From: Closterium sp. Naga37s-1
Lineage: Eukaryota > Streptophyta > Zygnematophyceae > Desmidiales > Closteriaceae
Length of the DNA: 64,000 nt
Assembly (NCBI GenBank): GCA_947471745.1
Contig: CANJKZ010000400.1
Location: 1,240,001 to 1,304,000 of the forward strand
Direction: 5' to 3'
Below are positions 46,760-58,600 of this stretch, piece after piece (position 1 is the stretch's first letter; every line of letters starts with the position of its first letter). Under the pieces are notes generated by a model. That model did no database searches, was not told the DNA's origin, and was given only the letters and a program-made list of their open reading frames with translations. Both the position numbers and the translations under genes were made by a program.

Positions 46760-49700
46760 CTAATGCCCTTGATATCCCACAAAAAGGTCCAGAATCATTT
46801 CATTAACCTCCACAGGATCATGCCGCAGGTATTTCCCCGGGTGCCTCGACGCCTCCATGACATGCTTGTAAGCGAGATAAAAGTCGGTGTAGGGCGCGAG
46901 CACACGCTGCTTCACCGCCAGACGTAATTCGTCTCGCAGCGGGCCCGGGTTGACAAGCCACCGTGTTTGGTCGCGATGAATCTCCTCCAACAGGATATTG
47001 AATACCTTGAATTTCTCCTGAATGGGTGAATTTGCAAGCACAGGATGGAGGGAGCAGGAGGAAGGGGACAGGATTGGATTGGATTGGATTGGATTGAGCA
47101 CAAAGCCACCTTGTTTGGTCGCGATGAATCTCCTCCAACAGAATGTTGAATGCCTTGAATTTTTCCTGATAGGGTGGGTTTGAGGGTGCATGATAAAGCG
47201 TGGGTCCAGGCACATGAAAGATGCATGTGGAGGTGAAAAAATGATGGAGCTGGCAAGGGGAGAAAGAGGGAGGAATGGTGAAGCTTTCCTTTCTCTCTCA
47301 CCTTGAGCATGCTCTTGTGAGGCTGTGTGGAGGGGTCGATGCGGAGAGTGCAGGAGGGAGAGCAGAGACAGAAACACATGTGCGTGAACCCTAGGTCGGG
47401 AAAAAGAGATAAGCCTACCCTACCTTGAGCGTGCTCTTGTGCAGCTATGTGGAGGGGTCGATGCGGAGAGTGCAGGGAGAAAGGCCAGAGATACAGACAC
47501 AGACACAGACACATACACTACCCGTAAAGTCAAACTCGGAGGGAGGAGGTCAGCTCACATTGTGGTGAACCCACCTTGAGTGTGCTCTTGTGCAGCTGTG
47601 TGGAGGGGTCGAGCGCATAGGAGAGAAAGAGCAGAGACACTGACACATAATCGTGAAGTCAAGACTCAGATGGAGAGGAGCTAAACCCACCTTGAGCGTG
47701 CTCTTGTGCAGCTGAGTTGAGGGGTCGATACGGAGTGTGTAGGAGAGGCGGGAGAAGCAGAAGCGCAGATACTCGCTGGCGTGCTGCCTCACCAACGCTG
47801 CCTGCCTCCTCACCCAGTCGTCCCCCACCACCACCCTCATGTCTGATTCCTTCACCTGCAACAAGGGGTGAAGGGGGTGAAGGGAGGGGGTTTTTTTGAA
47901 AGGGGCAGAAACAAGAAATATGCACCGAGTCGTCCCACATCACCATCCGCATGCCCGAATCCTTAACCTATGGGGGAGAAAGAAAGAAAAAATAGCGGCC
48001 GAACATCAGAGAGCAGATGATTTCAGAGAAAAACGGAGAGAGCGCATCTTTCGGGCCACGTGGTGAATGCTGTTGGGCCAACTGAGAAACACCAGTGGGC
48101 CAACATGCTGGTGAAGCTTCAGTGACCTCGATCGAAACTAAGACAACGGGATAATAACAGACAAACTCATATAATAACGCGTATCCCTAAAACAAAGCCC
48201 AAAGAAACACAAAGCTTACCTTCCGGGCCATGTAGTGGATGTTGTTGAGCAGAAACACCTCGCCCTGAGCAGGGTCCCTATACTGCCTCGCCTTGCCCTG
48301 CACATTCTTCTCCAGCACCGCCAGCTGCCACGCCACCTTGCGCCCCAGCCCTGCATACTCCGGCACCCCTGCCCCTCTGAACCCCTTCCGTGCCTCTTTC
48401 CTCGCCTGCTCCAGCTTCCTTGCTTCCTCCTCGTCCTCCTCCTCGCTCTCACTCTCACTCCCCTCCGTCCCACTCCCCTCCTCACCACTCCCACTCATCT
48501 CACTCCCACTCGACGCGCTCAGCGTGTCCAGCCCCCCTTCTCCCCTCCCCCCGTCCCTCCCACTCCCATCCCTCCCACCTCCCTTCTTCTTCGAAACAAC
48601 CAACTTGTGAATCTTCCCAGCAGCAGCAGCGTCCCCTCGTTTGAACAGCCTTTCAAGCGAGTCCCGGTACTCAAAGAGCAGGATGACATAGTTGACAACG
48701 TAGCGTGTGAGCCCGTGGATGGTGGCGATGGCGGGGATGTCTGAAACGTCGCTCTCGATGCCCGTTTCAAAGTGGGTGAGAATGGCATTGATGGCGTGTT
48801 CCAGGCGAGTTACCACCAGGGCGAAGTCGTTCCTGAAGCCCGTGCAGGGCCCGTCCCCTGCCATGCCTCGAGCCACACATGGAGAGGGGTGAAGAGGGGT
48901 GAGGAGGGGCGAGGGGAGGGGAGCAGAGAGTGGGTGAGAATAGCGCTGTTGGCGTGTTCCAGGCGAGTTACCACCAGGGCGAAGTCGTTCCTGAAGCCCA
49001 TGCAGGGCCCGTCCCCTGCCATGCCTCCAGCCACACATGGAGAGGGGTGAAGAGGGGTGAGGAGGGGCGAGGGGAGGGGAGCAGAGAGTGGGTGAGAATA
49101 GCGCTGTTGGCGTGTTCCAGGCGAGTTACCACCAGGGCGAAGTCGTTCCTGAAGCCCGTGCAGGGCCCGACCCCTGCCACACCATGGGGGGAGGGGAGCA
49201 GAGGGAGGGTGGTGGATTTCTGAAGCGCCACTCTCAATGCCGGATTCAAAGTGGGTGCACTACACCACACTCCACCCTACCCCACCGTACCGCACCTTTG
49301 CACGCGGCATCAAAGTCAGGGCGGAGACCCGCCATGATCTCATAGAGGTCCAGCATGGAGAAGAGGCGCTCCGCCAGGCGCTTGTCGAGAGCGACCGAGC
49401 CTGGACGCACGGAGAGGCTGAGGGGAACTAACTTACCCCACTTCACCGCACTCCAACCTACCCCACCGTACCGCACCTTTACACGCAGCATCAAAGTCAG
49501 GCTTCAGGCCTGCCATGATCTCATAGAGGTCCAGTATGGAGAAGAGGCGCTCCGCCAGGCACTTGTCGAGAGCGACCGAGCCTGGACGCATGGAGAGGCT
49601 GAGGGAAACAAACTTTACCCACCCCACCGCACTCCACCGCACACCACCGTACTCCACCTTACCCCACCGTACCGCACCTTTACACGCAGCATCGAAGTCA

Positions 49701-51860
49701 GGCTTCAGGCCCGCCATGATCTCATAGAGGTCGAGCATGGAGAAGAGGCGCTCCGCCAGACGCTTGTCGAGAGCAAAGGCCTCTGCAAAGGCGAATATGA
49801 ATCGCACTGCGGATGATGCCACCTCGTGGAAACACATCTCCGCTAGCTGATGGGGGAAAAGGAGATTAGGGGAAGTGCGATTAGGGGACAGGGGGACAGG
49901 GGGGAAGAGTCGCTCCGCCAGGCGCTTGTCGAGAGCAAAGGCCTCGGCGAAGGCGAATATGAATCGCACCGCTGATGACACCACCTCGTGGAAACACATC
50001 TCCGCTAGCTGATGGCAGGGGGCAGGGCCGACTTCCCCGTGCCCTGTCTACCCTCCCTTCCTGCACTCACATTCCCCTGCCCTTGAAAGACGGAGTCACA
50101 CAGCCTTCTTTCCGCCAGCAGCACCACGCGCACGGCCAGGCGGGCAAACTGCATCCATGACTTCACACGCTCCTCCAGCGCCTCCCACCGCACGCCCCCC
50201 ATGTCCTCTGGCCGGAACTGCCCCGCTGCCAGCTGCTCTAACGTCCTGTCTAAGGCCTGTGTGTGGGAGGGAGGGCGAGGGGGGCCGGAGGGGGACAATA
50301 CGCGGGGAAGGGGGGAGGGCCGCTGTTCGCACTGCTCTCTTTGTCACGCGCTCCTCCAGCGCCTCCCACCGCACGCCCCCCATGTCCTCTGGTCGGAACT
50401 GCCCCGCTGCCAGCTGCTCCAGGGTTCGATCCAACGCCTGGCGGAGGACGGGGACGGGGCGACAGAGAACCTTCTTTTATGAACGTGCCTCTTCAACCGC
50501 CTCCAACCGCCTCCCACCGCACGCCCCCCATGTCCTCTGGTCGGAACTGCCCCGCTGCCAGCTGCTCCAGGGTTCGATCCAACGCCTGGCGGAGGGGAAT
50601 TGGGGACGGGGCAACAGGGGAGCTTACTTTGTGGACATGCCTCTTCTAAGGCCTCCAGCGCCTCCCACCACACGCCCCCCATGTCCTCCGGCCGGAACTG
50701 CCCTGCTGCCAGCTGCTCCAGGGTTCTGTCTAAGGCCTGAGTGGTTGTGGGGGAAGAGAGTGTCGACAACAAGCGAGAGGGGGGAGGGGAAGGCCTGCTT
50801 TCACTGCTCTCTTTGTCTGCTGCCCCTCCAGAGCCCCCTATGTCCTCAGGGCGGAACTGCCCCGCTGCCAGCTGCTCGAGCGTCCTGTCCAAGGCCTTTG
50901 GTGGTGGGTAGCGTGAGGTGAAGAGGGGAAGGGGGATGAGAATTGGTATGCGGCGAGCGTGGAAGGTTGAAGCCTGAGACTAAAGGAGGACTATTCCCGC
51001 CGTGTACCACTAGAAACGAGCCCCCCCCAGGGGCAAGATGAGGGCATGATGGCGTTGGTACCTGCGAGACCAGCTATGTTGAAGTTGCTTTTGAGAATTC
51101 TCAAAAGTACCTCCAATATAGCTGGCCAGACCTCACTTCCCCTTCGTTCGCCCTCACTCCCTCCCTGCTCGCCCCCTACCTCCCGCCGTTCGCCCTCCCC
51201 TCCCTTCTCGCCCCTTACCAGCCGGCGTTCGCCCTCGCTGCCCCTCACCTGCCTCCGAACTGCTCGGTACGTCTCCAGACACGTCTGCCCCAAACCAGCC
51301 TGCACCATCCGCCGAGCCACCTCCCGAACCTGCACCGCAGCATGGGGCTGCATCAGGTACGGTCCGCCGTCCGAGCCTCCCTTAGACCCCCTCGCGCTGC
51401 CGCCGCTGCTGCCGCCCGTTCGGCTCTTAGACGCGGCTTGGTAAACCGCCTCCGGTTCTAGCGGCTTAGAATGCGCTTTAAGGACGTACCAAAATCCCTG
51501 CTCTAACCAAGGCCGCGACGCGGCCGCGAACCACTTAGCTCTGTGAAGCATCTCGGCCGCTTCGCTGCTGTTTCCGCCGTATCTGCCCGACTCGCACGTG
51601 TCGATCACGGATTGGATGGAATCTAGGGCTTGCAGGTACGCGTCCACGTGGACGCTCGAGCCTTCCCATAGGCGGAGGTTTGCTGCTGACGTGTCACTGG
51701 GAGTCTGGGAGGACGCGGAGCGCGTGCTGCTACGCGAGGAGGGTCGGCTGCTCGCGCTGCTTCCGCCGCCGTATGATGACGTGTCGGAATGCCATTGGCG
51801 GAGAACGCGCTCAGCGTTCTGAAGGGCTGCTCGGGTAACGGTAGTGGAGGCGGTAACCAT
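46760..51860 (-). CDS. EXO70: Exocyst subunit EXO70, 6 exons
   Basis: 678-residue EXO70, the exocyst subunit that binds phosphoinositides and tethers secretory vesicles to the plasma membrane. Exons: 51249-51860, 50071-50256, 49678-49846, 48220-48866, 47691-47855, 46760-47017; all GT-AG and in phase. Exon 1 has the N-terminal coiled region (ALQNAERVLRQW) and a Ser-rich linker. Exon 2: RWEALEERVKSWMQFARLAV and AERRLCDSVF. Exon 3: EMCFHEV...LLDMYEIM-type sequence (SMLDLYEIMAGLKPDF). Exon 4: ATIHGLTRYVVNYVILLFEY and the NNIHYMARK motif, with an acidic Ser/Glu-rich insert of about 75 residues between them. Exon 5: GDDWVRRQAALVRQHASEY. Exon 6: EKFKVFNILLEEIHRDQTRW, RLAVKQRVLAPY, then LDLFVGYQ. The order and spacing match plant EXO70A-type proteins, which are slightly shorter (about 640 residues). 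Confidence 0.94.
47106..47175 (-). repeat. Decoy copy of EXO70 exon 6 (5' part)
   Basis: Acceptor plus EKFKAFNILLEEIHRDQTRWL, then unrelated sequence with no donor. The real exon 6 begins at 47017. Confidence 0.85.
47295..47625 (-). repeat. Decoy copies of the EXO70 exon 5 3' part plus donor
   Basis: Three copies (near 47570-47625, 47422-47480 and 47295-47350) repeat LRIDPSTQLHKSTLK-like sequence with its donor and lack an acceptor. A 5' fragment of exon 5 lies on the other side, near 47926-47975. Confidence 0.8.
48955..49190 (-). repeat. Two decoy copies of the EXO70 exon 4 5' part
   Basis: Each has an acceptor-like end and GMAGDGPC(M/T)GFRNDFALVV, then breaks after the LEHAN region. One copy has a damaged start. 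They precede the real exon 4 (start 48866). Confidence 0.8.
49316..49580 (-). repeat. Two decoy copies of the EXO70 exon 3 3' part plus donor
   Basis: Both read LAERLFSMLDLYEIMAGL-like sequence to the ACK-G/GT donor and lack the acceptor and the EMCFHEV part. They follow the real exon 3 (49678-49846). Confidence 0.85.
49905..50010 (-). repeat. Decoy copy of EXO70 exon 3 (5' part)
   Basis: Acceptor plus LAEMCFHEVVSSAVRFIFAF to LAERLF, then a Pro-rich out-of-family sequence. No donor. Confidence 0.85.
50345..50900 (-). repeat. Four decoy copies of EXO70 exon 2 (5' part)
   Basis: Copies start at about 50443, 50586, 50738 and 50897, each with an acceptor and ALDRTLEQLAAGQFRPED, and each truncated near the RWEALEE position. 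The one intact exon is 50071-50256. Confidence 0.9.
51070..51125. repeat. 56-bp imperfect palindrome in EXO70 intron 1
   Basis: Two 28-base arms (ccagctatgttg ... / ... caatatagctgg) meet at a perfect core CTTTTGAGAATTCTCAAAAG (51088-51107). Unlike most family members, it is not between obvious direct repeats. Confidence 0.85.
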
Positions 51861-52669
51861 GCTGGGCGAACACGCACGAACACAGCGAAGAACTATGGGA
51901 AAACCGTATCGCAGGTAGTAGTATAACTTTCTGAGTTAATAAAAAAGAAAGATGTGAAAATACGAGACACTCGGATTACGGTCTGCTGCCGCTAGAACTA
52001 CGGGACTCTCGACGCGCCACGTGTCGGTTGGTGTAGGGACGTACACTAAAATGGGATTAACTGCACCTAATCGCGAACATATGACAGACTTGAGCACTGC
52101 TAACGTCACGGGCTCGCAACACCGCGTGCCGATAATTCCCTCAGCACCGCTCTGCTAGCTCTACGTCGACAGCGCGGCTCGCTCGTCGCCCGTCATGCTA
52201 CCGACGTTCGCTGCTATCCAGCACCGGCGAATATGCTACGCAGGAGTAACAAGTCACTTGAGGCTAGCGGGCCTTGCGGGTCAGTGGCAGGATGAGAGAG
52301 TTAGCTGAACAGAAATGTGAGAGAGGAATGTGAAGGGAGATGACTGCCGAGAGTGGAGAGGAAGGTGGAGGGAGGGATGGATGATGCCCGACAAAAAAGA
52401 CGGCTGAAGACTGATGGCGAGAACTGACGGACGGGAACATCGAAACTCACAACAATGGTTCCCGCCAATCTTCAGCGGTAATCAGCTGGTTGCTAACTAC
52501 ACTTGGTTCGTGAAACACATTATATAGCAATTTAAGAGCTCCCTTAATGCATTCCTTCACAAACGAATTATTCCAACTCAACTGAGGCAACTTCAGATAC
52601 AATACAACGCCAAGGTTCTACCACTCAAATCATCCATCAGTGCAACTTGTTTCCGAAAGGAACCGAAAA
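51861..52669. other. Intergenic region between PRP39 3' end and EXO70 start
   Basis: About 810 bases containing the EXO70 promoter and PRP39 3' UTR. A TATATAG-like AT-rich stretch lies near 52520. No gene or array is seen. Confidence 0.6.
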
Positions 52670-55600
52670 TCACTGGGCGTAGTAACCCTGCTGATAGTAC
52701 CCTGCTGTGGCACCAGCGGCAGGGGCGGCCGCAACAGTTGGCGCAGCAGCATAGCCAGACTGGGGATACTGCTGTGAGAGGAGCAGGGTGGGATGGGAAT
52801 GAAGGGAGCACAGAATGCATTTGTGAGCGTAGAAAATACATCAGTGACAGTTTCCCTTGACTTGCACCCACACCCCCTTTCCCTCTTCACAACAGGCCCC
52901 ATACCTGTGCCTCACACCCTTACGCTCCATACCTGTGCATATGTTTGCCCATACGCCCCATATCCAGAAGCAGCAGCCTGGGGAGCAGCAGGAGCAGCAG
53001 CAGCAGCGGCAGGGGCAGCAGAGTAACCGCCATAGCCAGCATAACCAGAATACGCCTGCAGGGATGAAAGAGGGGTCACGCCCAGAGATGAGGGGCAGCC
53101 ACACAGGCCAAGCAGCATGGGGTAAACACAGGGAGGAGAGGGGAGTAACGAGTTAGACACACAGAAGATAGGATTACATGCTTACAGCCTAAAACACAGC
53201 CAGACAATATCATAACACCCCCTCCCTGCCAATCCCATCCCTCCACTCCCAAGCCCCAACCGCTTCCCCTGTGCCAGAGCTCTCACCTGTTGCCCATACG
53301 CCCCCCATTGCCCCTGCTGGGCAGGCGAAGAAGCCGCAGCCAGCGCCGCAGCAGCAGCAGCAGGCGACGCCGGCGTTGCAGCAGCAGCTGCCGGTTGCTG
53401 CCACGCACCCTGCTGCCTCTGCCCTGCGTACCCCCCATACCCCCCTCCTGCAGCACCACCGTAACCACCAGCGCCCGCAGCACCATAGTAGTTGGAGGAG
53501 GGAGCAGAGGCGCGGTGGTGCTTGTACCCTCCGGCCCGGTCGGGGTAGGAGCCGTCTGGGTGGGTGCGCTTGCGCGAATCGGCAGCGGCGGTGGTGGCGG
53601 CGGCGGTGGGGCGTTTGAAGGGGAAGAGGGAGCGGTGGCGCGCTGCTGCTTGCTTCACTGCTGCTGTGTCCCCAAAGAGATCCGCTAGCTGGATGGGGGT
53701 GCAAGGGCGGGAGAATAAGGAGGGAGGGAGTAGGATGGTCGGATGGAAGCGAGAGGAGGAATGTGGAGAATGTGAGAAAGGAAAGTGACGACACATGCAG
53801 GAAGAACTAGGAAAGGTGGAAAGACCCAAGAGCATTGAAGCCTGCATCAGTCAGCCTTCAAACCCAGTTAGCCCTCAAACTGAGTCAGCCGTCAAGGGAG
53901 AATTCCCCTCACCTCCACGGTGATGGTGGAGATGTCCTCGCGGTCAGCAGCAGAAAGCAGCGGAGTGTTATCCGCCTTGACTCTACCCAGTGCATCTGCC
54001 ACCAGCGCTTCCACTCGCCCCATGCGCACCGACGGTGATGCGCCTGGCAGTGACGCCTCAAAGGATATGGCCGCCTGGTCATGGCAGGATGTGCAGCGGG
54101 GAGAGGGAAAGGGAGGGGCAGGTGTGGAGACAAGACACAATTAGATTGTGAAGCTACTGGTAAAGCACTGCAAAGGGCACAAACTGCGCCTACGCTGAAA
54201 CTCTGCATGTGGACCGGCCTGGCCAGATACCAGCCAGCCACAATGCGTGCAGGTCAAGCACCCGCCAACAAACACAGCTCTTGACTGCACACCTGCCAGA
54301 TGGTCTTGTTGTCCGGTGCGGCCTCGATCGCTGCCTTGAATGCCTCGCGCGCCTTGTCCTTCTCTCCTCCCACCTGCACCCCGCCCCGCCCAGCACACAC
54401 AACACACAATGCAACACCAGCCCATGAATGCTGCTCTCAAGACCCCCTGGCCCTGGCTCAGAACTAGGTGCGATGACTGTGCCTATATGGATGTGTACAG
54501 CAGCGGGGTTACAACGAGTGTGCTAGTAAGACTCTACAGCAGAGGGCTTACAGTGAGCAGGTAGCGAGCGTGCTGCAAGTGCAGATAGGGCAGGATCTTG
54601 GACCCCTCTTTCTCCTTCTCCGCCTGCACTGCTGCCTCCAGCACTGCTGCCCCTGCTGCCACACCGGCCTGCCAAGGCAAAAGAGGGGGGAACACAATCA
54701 ATTTTTGAGACGCCCCAAAAACAGATAGGGCAGGATCTTGGACCCCTCTTTCTCCTTCTCCGCCTGCACTGCTGCCTCCAGCACTGCTGCTCCTGCCGCA
54801 ACACCAGCCGGCCAGCGCAAAAGACAGGGAAACACAATCATTGAATGCCGGTGGGAATGTGAACTAACAAATTCACTCCACAGTCTCGTTCTAGCATGAT
54901 AGTCGTCCCCATGCCATGGTCTGCACGGGCCGGCTGCAATGCAGCCCTCGCCTCAACGACCTCCACATTGGAACAAACCAGCTGTTACCCTCAGCCAAGA
55001 CTCTGTCATTCCTGTCCTCACGGTCCACCTCAGCACACCAAGCTACCTCATCATCTCACTACCTCGCCACCTCACCACCTCGCCACCTCAGCATCTCGTG
55101 ACCTCACCTGTCGTCTCTCCAGGTTGGCCTTCTGCACCGTCAGCTCCAGCAGGCCCGCTGCCAGCGATGCAGCCATGTCCAGCGCTGATGTGGCACCCTC
55201 CACGTCCCCATGCTGCTCCTTGTAACGGGCGGCAAACAGGTGGATCTCCGGGCGGCGCTGCACGGATACGGAGGGGAGACGGAGATGTGGAGCAGTGGCA
55301 CGAAGACAATACAGGTTCGAGAGCACAGAGGAGTGACTTTTGAGAATTCTCAAAAGTCACTCCAATATTCGAGAGCACAGAGGAACAGCAAATAACCTGG
55401 ACATATTCTGATCTGAGTAGACTCAAAGAAAATAAGATAGCATACTGTGACATTCCAGATCAGGAAACAAGGCAAAAGGACTTAGCCTTTGCTCGTGCTC
55501 TTTCTCCCCCTCAGAAGGTCTCACCTTAACGAACACGGCAGTGGCTCTGAGTAGCGCGTCCTTGGCCCTCTCGTCCTCGTTATTAGCGTCCATGCACTCC

Positions 55601-58600
55601 ACATAGCGCACCCAGTACTCGGGGTAGTTGGCACATGGCACCACACAGCGCTCATAGATGTTGATCGTCTGATGGGGATGGGGGAAGGGAAATGGAGGAT
55701 GGGGAGTGGGGGGAAGGAGGATGGGGAAGGGGAACGGAAGTTAGGGAGGGAATGGGGGATGGGAGATGGGGGAAGGGAGAGCGGCATGTAAAATAATGAT
55801 CAACAGCAGACGTGTTTGTTGATTCAGAAGTCACGGGTGCTGCTCTGATGCCGGAACACTGTAACCCAGCCGCTTGCTGCTCTGACCTGATGACTGACCC
55901 CATCGCGCCTCTTGCTGCTCTGGTACATCACGTCCCTCAGCGCCAGGTACTACTCCTAACCATCCTGGCAACCAGCACTCACCCTGCCTGCCCCACACAC
56001 TCTCTCCCACTCACCCGTGCAATGTTGCCCTCCTTCTCTGTGACGTCCAGGTAGCGGTGCCAGTTGTTCAGCTGCGCCTCATCTAGGGGGTTTCACATGG
56101 AAGTACGGGCGTTTGATCACCACCTCGTACTCCCGGATCTCCCCATCGCGCCGCTTGCTGCTCTGATACATCACGTCCCTCAGCGCTAGGTACTCTGCCA
56201 GCTTCTGCTCCTCCGTCTGTACTCTGAACGACCATCCTGCCAGCACTCACCCTGCCTGCCTGACACACACTCTCCCACTCACCCGTGCAATGTTGCCCTC
56301 CTTCTCGGTAAAGTCCAAGTAGCGGTGCCAGTTGTTCAGCTGCGCCTCATCCAGAGGCTTCACATGGAAGTACGGGCGCTTGATCACCACCTCGTACTCC
56401 CTTATCTCCCCATCGCGCCGCTTGCTGCTCTGATACATCACGTCCCTCAGCGCCAGGTACTCTGCTAGCTGCTGCTCCTCCGTCTTGGCCACTGGGACAG
56501 GCGCGGGCGCGGAGGCAGGAGGCGGGGCGGGCGTGGGGACTGCGGCAGGAGCGGCAGCGGGAGTGGCAGCGGGGGTGGCAGCGTCGCCGGGAGCAGCAGC
56601 ATCGGCCATGGTGGCCTCGGCTCCTGGAGCAGCATCAGCGCCCGTACCAGCAGCAGCATCGGCGCCGGCAGCAGCAGGGTCGCCTTCTGCCGCCTTAGCC
56701 TCGCCGTCTCCCTCGGCCTCCTCCGCGCCTGGCGCAGCAGTGCCGTCCTCCCCTGCTGGCTGTGAGGGGACAGCCGTCTGCACCTTGAGGGCTGCGGCCG
56801 CAGCAGCAGCTACTTCTGCTGCTGCTGCTGCGGACTCCTCGGGCGTGCGGATCTCGTCCAGCGTGTGGGTCGCTGCAAAGTGGCGGAAGCTGAGGGGTCA
56901 GGGGGGGGCATGGGTGCGAGGGGCGAAGAAGGGGGAAGAGGGAATCGGATGGGTGTGTGCGGACTCCTCAGGCGTGCGGATCTCGTCCAGCGTGTGGGTC
57001 GTCGCAAAGTGGCGGAAACTGAGGGGCCGGGGGGGACCAGGGAGGCCAGGCGGGAGACAGGGGTGCGAGAGGCGGGGAGGGGGGGAGACGGAACCAGGTG
57101 GGTGCGTGCGGACTCCTTGGGCGTGCGAAACTCGTCCAGTGTCTGTGCCGTCGCGAAGTGGCGGAAACTGCGAAGTGAGACGAGGGAGGCGGAGGGGGCG
57201 AGGAGGGCGAAGGATGCGGCAGGTGAGGTTGCATGTGTACGTGCAAGCACCCCTCTACATCTCTCGCTCTCTCTCCTCTGCCCCATGCATTCACGCGTGG
57301 TAGTAATGGCAACGACCCACGAGCCCACAACGCCACTACGCCACCCCCCCACCATGCCACCCAGTGCACGTCAGCAGGCCCCAGGCCCCCAAGCCTCACC
57401 TCACTGCACTCACGCGTGGTAGTAGTGGTCGAGCTGCTGCAGCGGCACCTGCAGCATGCGCGTGTGGATGGCACGGCAGCGATCCACGATCCAACCACAC
57501 CACCATGCCACCCCACCACCATGCCACCCAGTGCAAGCATACCCTCGCTCCACACCCTTCCTCAGGCCCCCAAGCAACCCCTCACTGCACTCACGCGTGG
57601 TAGTAGTGGTCGAGCTGCTGCAGCGGCACCTGCAGCATGCGCGTGTAGATGGCGGCGACCTTGCTCCACTCGGAGCGCGCGCCCTCATAGTCCAGGTACT
57701 TCTGCCACACCGTGTGCGACAGATAGTCCGTCCCCACGTAGACCAGCGCGCGCTCAAACAGCCTGCGCGCACACACCACACGCACACCTCCCGCGCACGT
57801 CCCCCACACCCCACCCCACAGCCCCGCACACCAGCAGGCACAGCAGACAAGCGCATGGAAACAGGAGGACTGTTAGGCGAGGGAACGAGACAGATCATCT
57901 GGCGTTTAGAGGGAAAGGGAGGGAGGGCAGAAATTATTTGTGTGTTTTTGAGGGACACAAGGGGAGAGAAAAAAGTTGAGAGCTGTGTAGAAAATCGGAC
58001 CCCGAGGCGAACCTTGGCACTCACAGCCCGAACCGAGCAACGAGGCTGCTTGTAAAGAGGACGCAAAGCGGATTAACCAGACTGAATCGGGCCCACGTCA
58101 TTGCGTCTGCCTGCAGAACGATGGTCCACCGAGGGTTTCTTTTACCTCTTTCCTGCGCCAGCGCGGCCAATCGGGTTCCTTTATCGTTTGCCTGCCCGGC
58201 TGCCCGTAAAGACCGCTAGGTGATTAGGCGGTGGCCGATCTTTGACGCGAATTCGTTACAACGCTCGCGAAGTAGGAGTGAGAGGTTACCAAACAGCGTT
58301 GCATCGATTAGCATTAACAAGTCAAGCCAATCGAGGAAGAAAAACTCTACGCGATTGACAAACGGAAGCTATGAAGCATAAGTGGCGCAGGAATAAACAG
58401 GACAAAAAACGACTAGTGAGGCAGCGGGAACCGAGAGGGGAATAGAGGGGGACAAGCGGGAAACAGGGGAAAGGGAAGGAGTTTCTCCCACGCTCGCACG
58501 GATCTGCATTAAACACCGGAGGAGGTTAGCGGCAGCAGAAGCAGCTGCGGCGACCAACGAACGAACCACTAAAGACGGGAAAAGGCTAACGGTATAGGGA

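Noticed and set aside
11946..58100. tRNA genes
   Set aside because: No clover-leaf with convincing A and B boxes was found by eye; a covariance-model scan would be needed to exclude them fully.
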